Position numbers and translations under genes: made by a program. The notes below the pieces were generated by a model, which saw only the letters and a program-made list of their open reading frames with translations, ran no database searches and was not told the origin of the DNA. Source: CAIOZW01 sp049317725 (GTDB lineage Bacteria > Acidobacteriota > Blastocatellia > RBC074). From it: a stretch of DNA of 8,793 nt. Below, one piece after another: positions 1-3,322 of the stretch; the first letter of the stretch is position 1, and each line of letters begins with the position of its first letter. The stretch covers positions 1-8,793 of the forward strand of contig JBMOHS010000166.1 of assembly GCA_049317725.1 (NCBI GenBank), in the 5' to 3' direction.

Positions 1-1232
1 GCCAGAATCCGCTCGGGTGCCTCGCCCGCCAGCGCCAGCTGTTTCGTTTCCAGAATCAACCCGGCGAGGCTGGCGGCTTGGTCACGATAGCGATCCTCGC
101 GTGAGAGGAGGTCCTCGAGGACCCGCCGCTCCCGCTCCGCCCGGGGAACGCTCTCGAGCAGCCCCATCGCCACCCCGAACTGGGCAGGGATCGTCTGGTT
201 CCGGACCATGACCAGCAGCGGCTGAAATGTTTGATGGATCTCTTCCCGATACCGGGTCAGTTCCAGTTGGGAGGGGTTGAAGGGCAATCGGCCCCGCAAT
301 GTCAACTCGAAGACCGGTGCCAACCTCGCCGCCTCCTCTTCCGGTGCGGCGGGCCAGCCCTCTTGTACAGAGGCCATCAGCCCCTCAAAGAGCCCTTCCG
401 GTGTGGGGTGTCCTGAGACATCGATCGAGTGGCGCACGATGGGCCGTCGGTAGTACTCTTCGATCAGTCTGGTGGTGTGCGTCTTTCCAGTCGTTTCGAC
501 GAGATAGGCCCCCCGGCGATGGGCGTACTCCTCGACATTGCAGGCCTCGAGGGATCCTGGGTTGTAGACCCAACTGTCAATCTCGAAATTCTTGTGCGTA
601 TGGCCGAGGGCGAGATAATCGATGTGGGACCGCAATTCGGCGAGCCGCGCGATCGGGAGCGCCGGAATGGGCCGCTGGAGCTGCCCTTCGACATCGGTAT
701 GGAGCATCATGATCTGGAATCGCTCGGCGTGCGAATGGGCCGGTAGCGCATCGATCAGTCCCCCCAGTGCTTGGCTGACGGTCGAACCGTACCAGAGAGA
801 GCCGAAGATCCGGACCCCCGCTAGATCAAGGTAGGACCCTTTTCGACTGCGCTCATCCCAGGGGCGCAGCGTCAGCCCCCCCTCGGCGTGGACCGGCTCG
901 AGCAGGTGCAGGAAACCCCACTGTGAGAGGCTGCGCAGCCAACTGAACTGGTTGTCCACTTCGTGGCAGTCGTGATTGCCCTCGATTGCGACCACCGGAA
1001 TCCCCGCTTCTCGCAATCGCCCCAAGCCCACCATGGCGTGGTTCATCGCTTGCGGCTCGACCCGTCGCGCGTCGAAGAAGTCCCCGGCGATCAGGACAAA
1101 GTCGACCTTCTCCCGGATCGCATAGCGCTCCAACACGTCTTGCCACGCGAAGAAGAAGTCACGTGTCCGCTCGTCCGAGCGGTACCGGCGAATCCCCAAA
1201 TGAACGTCCGCAATGTGAAGAAATTTGGCCAT
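1..1232 (-). CDS. Mre11/SbcD/YhaO-type DNA repair metallo-nuclease, C-terminus cut by the window edge
   Basis: Reading the minus strand from ATG at 1232-1230 gives at least 410 codons without a stop, running off the window at position 1. The start reads MAKFLHIADVHLG. All five calcineurin-like phosphoesterase motifs are in order: DVH (D9, H11), GDFFD (D51, D54), GNHD (N86, H87), a histidine in MLHTD (H178) and GHTH (H211, H213), followed by YNPGS. These ligands build the two-metal (usually Mn2+) centre of the Mre11/SbcD family, which cleaves DNA ends in double-strand break repair. The region after about residue 250 would be the capping domain. Overall it most resembles the YhaO-like 'DNA repair exonuclease' branch. 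The partner, an SbcC/YhaN-type ATPase, normally lies just downstream and would be outside the window. The gene diverges from the operon at 3323. The ribosome-binding site is poor: a purine-rich GGGGAGAGGAAG lies about 16 nt upstream. The nuclease family is nearly certain; the exact subfamily is less so. Confidence 0.93.
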   Translation of the reverse strand, partial: MAKFLHIADVHLGIRRYRSDERTRDFFFAWQDVLERYAIREKVDFVLIAGDFFDARRVEPQAMNHAMVGLGRLREAGIPVVAIEGNHDCHEVDNQFSWLRSLSQWGFLHLLEPVHAEGGLTLRPWDERSRKGSYLDLAGVRIFGSLWYGSTVSQALGGLIDALPAHSHAERFQIMMLHTDVEGQLQRPIPALPIARLAELRSHIDYLALGHTHKNFEIDSWVYNPGSLEACNVEEYAHRRGAYLVETTGKTHTTRLIEEYYRRPIVRHSIDVSGHPTPEGLFEGLMASVQEGWPAAPEEEAARLAPVFELTLRGRLPFNPSQLELTRYREEIHQTFQPLLVMVRNQTIPAQFGVAMGLLESVPRAERERRVLEDLLSREDRYRDQAASLAGLILETKQLALAGEAPERIL

Positions 1233-1272
1233 ACAGGTCGAACTCGTCTTCCTCTCCCCACGCCTCAAAACA

Positions 1273-1300
1273 GTCGGGAGTATAGCAGAGCCCTCCCGAC
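1273..1300. repeat. 8-bp perfect inverted repeat upstream of the nuclease gene
   Basis: GTCGGGAG (1273-1280) and CTCCCGAC (1293-1300) are perfect inverted copies separated by 12 nt. On the minus strand the spacer and left arm contain TATACT (1284-1279), which resembles a sigma-70 -10 element about 50 nt upstream of the nuclease ATG. No good -35 hexamer sits at 16-18 nt from it. The repeat could be an operator over a promoter or a transcript leader hairpin. A perfect 8-bp repeat in 2 kb is close to chance expectation, so the assignment rests on position alone. Confidence 0.35.
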
Positions 1301-1437
1301 AAGGGGAACCGCCTCTTCCACTCCTCTCCTGAACAGCAAAAGGCCGCCAACCATTTTCATGGCTGACAGCCTCGTGTTGCTGGGGTGAGGACCCAAACTG
1401 ATGAAGACGTAACTCTACCGATATTTCTTTTGAAGAG

Positions 1438-1468
1438 CCCAGGACTTTAGGTGGGTAAAGTCCTTGGG
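1438..1468 (+). repeat. Hairpin, 11 bp with one bulge
   Basis: AGGACTTT (1441-1448) and AAAGTCCT (1457-1464) pair perfectly around an 8-nt loop (AGGTGGGT). The stem continues with CCC (1438-1440) against GGG (1466-1468) past a bulged T at 1465. No T-run follows, so it is not a typical terminator. It is the first clear stem of the hairpin-rich region on the plus strand. Confidence 0.5.
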
Positions 1469-1513
1469 TCGGGTAAGAAGGTGAGGTTCTTTCGGTCACC
1501 CCCCCCGGGCTCT

Positions 1514-1559
1514 GCGCTTTGTCTCCAGTTGAGGAGGAAGCCAACTCGAGACAGAGCGT
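1514..1559 (+). repeat. Long hairpin, 16-position stem with purine-rich loop
   Basis: GCTTTGTCTCCAGTTG (1516-1531) pairs with CAACTCGAGACAGAGC (1542-1557): 14 Watson-Crick pairs, one U-G wobble and one C-C mismatch around a 10-nt AGGAGGAAGC loop. C1515-G1558 and G1514-U1559 may extend it. The loop contains AGGAGG, a Shine-Dalgarno-like sequence that would be held in the loop, but no convincing gene starts just after it. The stem is too long to be expected by chance in 2 kb. Confidence 0.6.
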
Positions 1560-1584
1560 TCCTGGGTTCTCCGCGATCCCTCTT

Positions 1585-1609
1585 TTGACAAGCCTCTCTG
1601 AGAGTGGCT
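1585..1609. promoter_or_regulatory. TTGACA followed directly by a near-perfect palindrome
   Basis: A consensus -35 hexamer TTGACA (1585-1590) is followed at once by AGCCTCTCTGAGAGTGGCT (1591-1609), a 19-nt palindrome with a single mismatched pair. This would suit an operator lying between -35 and -10. However, no recognisable -10 hexamer is present at 16-18 nt, so a promoter is only a weak possibility. The palindrome may simply be another stem of the structured region. Confidence 0.25.
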
Positions 1610-1677
1610 CTAGCCGTGTAGGCCGACTAGGAAGAAGATCGAGAGAAACTGAATCCCCCCGTAAACCATGTCCCCTT

Positions 1678-1692
1678 GCCCAAACTTTGGGC
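1678..1692. repeat. Short perfect palindrome
   Basis: GCCCAAA and TTTGGGC flank a single C, giving a perfect 15-nt palindrome. It is followed by TTCCGGAA (1701-1708), another palindrome. A one-base centre makes this more plausible as a protein-binding DNA site or a short stem with an opened top than as a full hairpin. Function is unknown. Confidence 0.3.
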
Positions 1693-1787
1693 GGAAGACA
1701 TTCCGGAAAGATCGAACTGATGCCCGCCTCCAGGTCGCCATTTTCAGACGACATCGCCGGTTGATGTCTGTTCTCCATCTCAGGCGT

Positions 1788-1806
1788 GGAGTTTTCTGCG
1801 AACTCC
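1788..1806 (+). repeat. Small hairpin just ahead of the first structured unit
   Basis: GGAGTT (1788-1793) and AACTCC (1801-1806) pair perfectly around a 7-nt loop. The hairpin lies 3 nt before the GGGCAATC octamer that opens the first unit. The second unit is likewise preceded by a small hairpin (2046-2057), although the sequences differ. Confidence 0.35.
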
Positions 1807-1809
1807 CTC

Positions 1810-1992
1810 GGGCAATCATGAAAACAGCAAGAAATGAACTTGGGATTCAAAAGAAGACACGATCAAAAAGAGTGAACCCCCAAGAAGAACAACCCAACGT
1901 GCCCCGTGTGCTTGGATTGAACTCTTGGGGGTTCTTCAGTGTAACTGTCAACGAAAACTCGACCCCCGTGTCATCTTCAGTTCACAGTTACA
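1810..1992 (+). repeat. Structured unit, copy 1
   Basis: First of two diverged copies of a multi-element unit. In order it carries GGGCAATC (1810-1817), GGATT (1843-1847), a long hairpin with the ACGTGCCCCGTG loop (1874-1934), and a second hairpin with the GACCCCCGT loop (1939-1993). The matching landmarks in copy 2 lie 250-259 nt further on in the same order. In copy 1 the opening hairpin is decayed, with only AATC/GATT able to pair, whereas copy 2 keeps a perfect 8-bp stem there. A 76-nt spacer (1993-2068) separates the copies. Confidence 0.6.
1874..1934 (+). repeat. Long hairpin of copy 1, loop type ACGTGCCCCGTG
   Basis: GAACCCCCAAGA (1874-1885) and TCTTGGGGGTTC (1923-1934) form a perfect 12-bp stem. 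After a small internal loop, CAACCCAA (1890-1897) pairs with TTGGATTG (1912-1919) with one mismatch, leaving a 14-nt apical loop. The 12-mer ACGTGCCCCGTG (1897-1908) covers the loop, and the wider 18 nt from 1891 match the loop of the hairpin at 2129-2186 at 16 positions. The outer stems of the two hairpins share no obvious sequence. Confidence 0.65.
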
Positions 1993-1993
1993 A
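1939..1993 (+). repeat. Second hairpin of copy 1, 20-nt loop with GACCCCCGT
   Basis: TGTAACTGT (1940-1948) pairs with ACAGTTACA (1984-1992). The stem continues past a C-C mismatch with AAC/GTT and, after a bulged A1979, GAA/TTC, giving 15 pairs. The apical loop (1956-1975) is exactly 20 nt and has GACCCCCGT starting at its sixth base, the same geometry as the hairpin at 2190-2241. GTGTA at the foot, TCAAC in the left arm and GTTACAA at the end also align with that copy. Confidence 0.65.
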
Positions 1994-2045
1994 CAGCTGA
2001 ATATCTTTTTCATTCAGGTTCTTTCAGGTGCTCATTCTCGGTTCC

Positions 2046-2057
2046 TGCCGAGAGGCA
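2046..2057 (+). repeat. GNRA-tetraloop hairpin between the two units
   Basis: TGCC-GAGA-GGCA forms a compact stem capped by a GAGA (GNRA-type) tetraloop, a shape common in structured RNAs. It is GNRA only on the plus strand. The stem is just 4 bp, so alone it could be chance. Confidence 0.3.
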
Positions 2058-2069
2058 ACGATCTGAAAG

Positions 2070-2108
2070 GGCAATCCCGTGGAGACGCACGCGTCAAAAT
2101 GGATTGCC
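2070..2108 (+). repeat. Opening hairpin of copy 2 with nested stem
   Basis: GGCAATCC (2070-2077) and GGATTGCC (2101-2108) pair perfectly over 8 bp. Inside, GACG (2084-2087) and CGTC (2092-2095) form a second short stem with a CACG loop. Copy 1 retains the left-arm octamer and a GGATT at the equivalent place but cannot form the full stem. Confidence 0.5.
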
Positions 2109-2128
2109 AAGGGCAAAGAACCCGAATC

Positions 2129-2186
2129 GAGATCCGTGTGGCAGAACCTGACGTGCCCCGTGCTACGGCCCTGCCACACGGATCTC
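2129..2186 (+). repeat. 16-bp perfect hairpin of copy 2, loop type ACGTGCCCCGTG
   Basis: GAGATCCGTGTGGCAG (2129-2144) and CTGCCACACGGATCTC (2171-2186) are perfect inverted copies around a 26-nt loop. The loop carries ACGTGCCCCGTG at 2151-2162, identical to the loop 12-mer at 1897-1908. No T-run follows the stem, which argues against an intrinsic terminator. A 16-bp perfect stem is far beyond chance for this length and is the strongest single structure in the window. Confidence 0.75.
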
Positions 2187-2189
2187 TGG

Positions 2190-2241
2190 GTGTAGCACTC
2201 AACTGTCCCCGACCCCCGTTGGGTGCAGTTGAGTGTTACAA
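2190..2241 (+). repeat. Second hairpin of copy 2, 20-nt loop with GACCCCCGT
   Basis: TGTAGCACTCAACTG (2191-2205) pairs with CAGTTGAGTGTTACA (2226-2240): 14 Watson-Crick pairs plus G2195-U2236. The loop (2206-2225) is 20 nt with GACCCCCGT starting at its sixth base, as in the hairpin at 1939-1993. Pair by pair against that copy, T1946-A1986 became A2197-T2234, G1947-C1985 became C2198-G2233, A1944-T1988 became G2195-U2236 and a C-C mismatch became C2200-G2231. Confidence 0.72.
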
Positions 2242-2248
2242 GCTCGAT

Positions 2249-2313
2249 TTCGCCTCCTCCCGCCTGCCGAACAACGAACAGGCAGAGCGATCAAGTACTC
2301 ATTCGGAGGCGAA
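2249..2313 (+). repeat. Nested hairpin, 9-bp outer stem
   Basis: TTCGCCTCC (2249-2257) and GGAGGCGAA (2305-2313) are perfect inverted copies. Inside them CTGCC and GGCAG (within 2263-2285) form a second stem around a 12-nt A-rich loop. It follows copy 2 of the structured unit by only a few bases and may be part of the same transcript. No sequence kinship with the earlier hairpins was seen. Confidence 0.45.
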
Positions 2314-2339
2314 CAATCACGCCATCGGCCTCCTCTGTC

Positions 2340-2352
2340 CGCGAAGTTCGCG
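2340..2352. repeat. Short perfect palindrome CGCGAA-G-TTCGCG
   Basis: Six bases on each side of a single G are perfectly inverted. As with the palindrome at 1678, the one-base centre suits a protein-binding site as well as RNA folding. No neighbouring promoter element was found. Confidence 0.28.
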
Positions 2353-2438
2353 TCAAGTCCCGACTATGTCTTGAGTCAGGGGTTGAGGAAGCAGGAAGCG
2401 AAAGCCAGGAAAAGAGATTGAAGGCAGGGAAGGTGATG

Positions 2439-2485
2439 GAGGGGAGGGGGAGGATAGGTGTGAGGTCTCCCTCCCCTCGGGGAGG
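2439..2485 (+). promoter_or_regulatory. Two mutually exclusive G/C-rich hairpins
   Basis: CCCTCCCCTC (2469-2478) can pair perfectly over 10 bp with the upstream purine tract GAGGGGAGGG (2439-2448). The overlapping CCTCCC (2470-2475) can instead pair with GGGAGG (2480-2485) around a CTCG loop. The two foldings compete for the same pyrimidine tract, as in antiterminator/terminator or antisequestor designs. No T-run follows, and the next gene begins more than 800 nt downstream, so an attenuator role is unproven. The upstream 2380-2458 segment is strongly purine-biased. Confidence 0.3.
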
Positions 2486-2497
2486 CACGGGCCGATG

Positions 2498-2509
2498 GGC
2501 CGGAAGGCC
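2498..2509 (+). repeat. GGCC hairpin with GGAA tetraloop
   Basis: GGCC-GGAA-GGCC makes a 4-bp GC stem with a GNRA-type loop on the plus strand. It lies 12 nt after the competing hairpins at 2439-2485. It is short enough to be chance. Confidence 0.25.
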
Positions 2510-2551
2510 GCAGTGAAGGGGCCCGATGCCGCTTTCCATTTCCTGGCAGAA

Positions 2552-2582
2552 AAATTGCTTATCTCTCTGCTTTGAGCAATTT
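2552..2582. repeat. 8-bp inverted repeat AAATTGCT/AGCAATTT
   Basis: AAATTGCT (2552-2559) and AGCAATTT (2575-2582) are perfect inverted copies with a 15-nt pyrimidine-rich spacer. The right arm overlaps a second, smaller repeat, TTTGAA/TTCAAA (2580-2597), so the two stems compete. No T-run follows on either strand. Confidence 0.35.
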
Positions 2583-2600
2583 GAAATCTCATTCAAAGAA

Positions 2601-2622
2601 CTTTCCGTCAAATTTCGGAAAG
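2601..2622 (+). repeat. 7-bp hairpin CTTTCCG/CGGAAAG
   Basis: CTTTCCG (2601-2607) and CGGAAAG (2616-2622) pair perfectly around an 8-nt loop. It is the last clear stem of the dense region before the plainer stretch from about 2640. Confidence 0.35.
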
Positions 2623-2891
2623 GGAAGAGTTGAGTAGCACTTTCTCCGGATTGTTTCTTCCTCCTTGGTAGTCTCACGAAGGGGAAGTTTCTTGCCTCTG
2701 CAACTCAACCGAACGCTGCTTTGTCACCTGACCTTCTGTCCGGTCACGCCAGAGAGTATTGCAAGGTGCGTGCCAGAGGTGGGAATGCATGGCAGATGTT
2801 TTGGTAGGTATTTTGTTTTCAATGGTTTGAATGGATTTTTCGTTTCGGGCGCCGCCTTTGAAAGCCAGAAACAGCTGGCCATCGACGCCTC

Positions 2892-2942
2892 CTGTCAGTT
2901 TTCGTTGACAGTTCCGATTGTCTTGTCAACGGCAGGTGACAA
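2892..2942. promoter_or_regulatory. Two TGTCA-N8-TGACA dyad sites 31 bp apart
   Basis: CTGTCA-N8-TGACAG (2892-2911) and TTGTCA-N8-TGACAA (2923-2942) have the same half-site, the same orientation and the same 8-nt spacer, while the spacers differ in sequence. Their starts are 31 bp apart, close to three helical turns, which would place both on one face of DNA, as expected for a dimeric regulator binding cooperatively. The half-site in the first dyad also creates TTGACA (2905-2910), a consensus -35, but no -10 follows at proper spacing. They could alternatively be two small RNA hairpins. The operon start is about 380 bp downstream. Confidence 0.4.
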
Positions 2943-3100
2943 CAAAAGGCGACAAGGCGCGGCGCAGGGGTCGTTGCCGCTGCCATTCTCCGTTCTCGAT
3001 CTCAATTGTTGGTTGGAGGTTCGTCACTACTCACGGAGAAGCAGATCAGAAAGTGGACTGGGCCAACCAGCGACCCACGATCGAACGGAAGAGATGATTG

Positions 3101-3134
3101 CACCACCAAGACATAGAGGTCACCGAGAAGAACA
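3101..3134 (+). repeat. Degenerate A-rich stretch with about 10-nt periodicity
   Basis: Successive ten-base blocks, CACCACCAAG, ACATAGAGGT and CACCGAGAAG followed by AACA, share an A/C/G-only, near-periodic pattern. From memory this resembles the dispersed 'ACCACAGAGACACAGAG' type of repeat found between genes in many environmental bacteria. Recognition is by pattern only, without a search, and it has no assigned function here. Confidence 0.25.
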
Positions 3135-3143
3135 TCGGATGAC

Positions 3144-3172
3144 TTGAACTTCATTGATGCCTTGAGTAGATA
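3144..3172 (+). promoter_or_regulatory. Weak sigma-70-like promoter candidate for the M16 operon
   Basis: TTGAAC (3144-3149) and TAGATA (3167-3172) are separated by exactly 17 nt. The -35 matches the consensus at four of six positions and the -10 at three of six. The position, about 150 nt before the M16 start, is sensible for an operon promoter, and no better pair was found between 2640 and 3322. Organisms of this kind may use other promoter signals. Confidence 0.25.
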
Positions 3173-3322
3173 CAGAGGTTCTCCCGGGAGGATTTCATCG
3201 GAGAGGGTTTCAATTGATGGCGGGGAAGCCTCTGACATATGATGATCGACTTGAAGATGCGGGACGGCGACACCAGCAGATGGAGGAGCCAGGAAGGTGG
3301 GCGAGCAGGAGGGGGCTTGTTG

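Larger units (their letters stand above)
1438..2241 (+). ncRNA. Candidate long structured RNA of unknown family
   Basis: This stretch holds consecutive hairpins, including two copies of a multi-hairpin unit with conserved loops and diverged but still paired stems. Several signs favour the plus strand. In the stem at 2191-2240 an A-U pair of the first copy is replaced by G-U, which on the minus strand would be an A-C mismatch. The stem at 1516-1557 also keeps a U-G wobble only on the plus strand. A GAGA tetraloop closed by TGCC/GGCA (2046-2057) is of the GNRA type only on the plus strand. Against this, the inner stem of the hairpin at 1874-1934 has a C-A mismatch on plus that would be G-U on minus. 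The ends are not defined: I found no convincing promoter before 1438 and no hairpin followed by a T-run after 2241. The structure might instead act as DNA or lie in the long leader of the downstream operon. Confidence 0.42.
2069..2241 (+). repeat. Structured unit, copy 2
   Basis: Second copy of the unit, better preserved than copy 1. It contains GGGCAATC (2069-2076), an 8-bp hairpin closed by GGATTGCC (2070-2108), a 16-bp perfect hairpin with the ACGTGCCCCGTG loop (2129-2186) and, 4 nt later, a 15-bp hairpin with the GACCCCCGT loop (2190-2241). Order and spacing match copy 1 within a few nucleotides. Identity between the copies is concentrated in loops and at stem feet, while stem interiors have changed in a paired fashion. 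Confidence 0.62.
1233..3322. other. Two-kilobase non-coding, hairpin-rich intergenic block
   Basis: No open frame here looks like a protein: the frames are short, overlap one another on both strands, run straight through inverted repeats and lack recognisable motifs. The composition is lower in GC than the flanking genes. Inverted repeats are concentrated at 1438-2622, the strongest being a 16-bp perfect stem (2129-2186), a 15-bp stem (2191-2240), a 12-bp stem (1874-1934) and a 16-position stem (1516-1557). Within it lie two diverged copies of one structured unit (1810-1992 and 2069-2241). From about 2640 to 3140 the density falls. There I see only the paired TGTCA sites (2892-2942), a short TGCCA/TGGCA repeat near 2772-2794 and a periodic A-rich stretch at 3101-3134. 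No tRNA, rRNA, RNase P RNA, tmRNA or insertion sequence was recognised. Confidence 0.85.

Noticed and set aside
1652..1665. CCCCCCGT near 1655 as a third GACCCCCGT-type loop
   Set aside because: The flanking sequences do not form a stem at the positions required by the other two hairpins.
1484..2025. Direct repeat AGGTTCTTTC at 1484-1493 and 2016-2025
   Set aside because: Ten matching bases within 2 kb are expected by chance about once or twice, and the flanks do not align, so it was not taken as a third copy of the unit.
1925..2374. 149-codon open frame on the plus strand across the structured units
   Set aside because: It runs straight through the inverted repeats, has no ribosome-binding site or recognisable motif, and the two repeat copies fall in it without protein-level similarity. 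The constraint seen is on base pairing, not codons.
2291..2677. 128-codon open frame on the minus strand
   Set aside because: A product of the purine-biased segment read in reverse (Ser/Pro/Phe-rich), with no motif, and it overlaps several hairpins.
2665..3147. 160-codon open frame on the plus strand
   Set aside because: Its composition is unlike the neighbouring proteins (many Cys, Arg and His), it has no domain motif or good ribosome-binding site, and its end is a translation of the periodic A-rich repeat.
3239..3322. Upstream ATG extending the M16 peptidase by 28 residues
   Set aside because: The added residues are outside the family's N-terminus and atypical in composition, while the ATG at 3323 has AGGAGG at ideal spacing.
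1233..3322. CRISPR array, insertion sequence or integron attC array in the hairpin-rich block
   Set aside because: No regularly spaced identical direct repeats, no transposase or integrase remnant, no target-site duplication and no attC R/L box pattern were found; the two repeat copies are diverged and differ in stem sequence.
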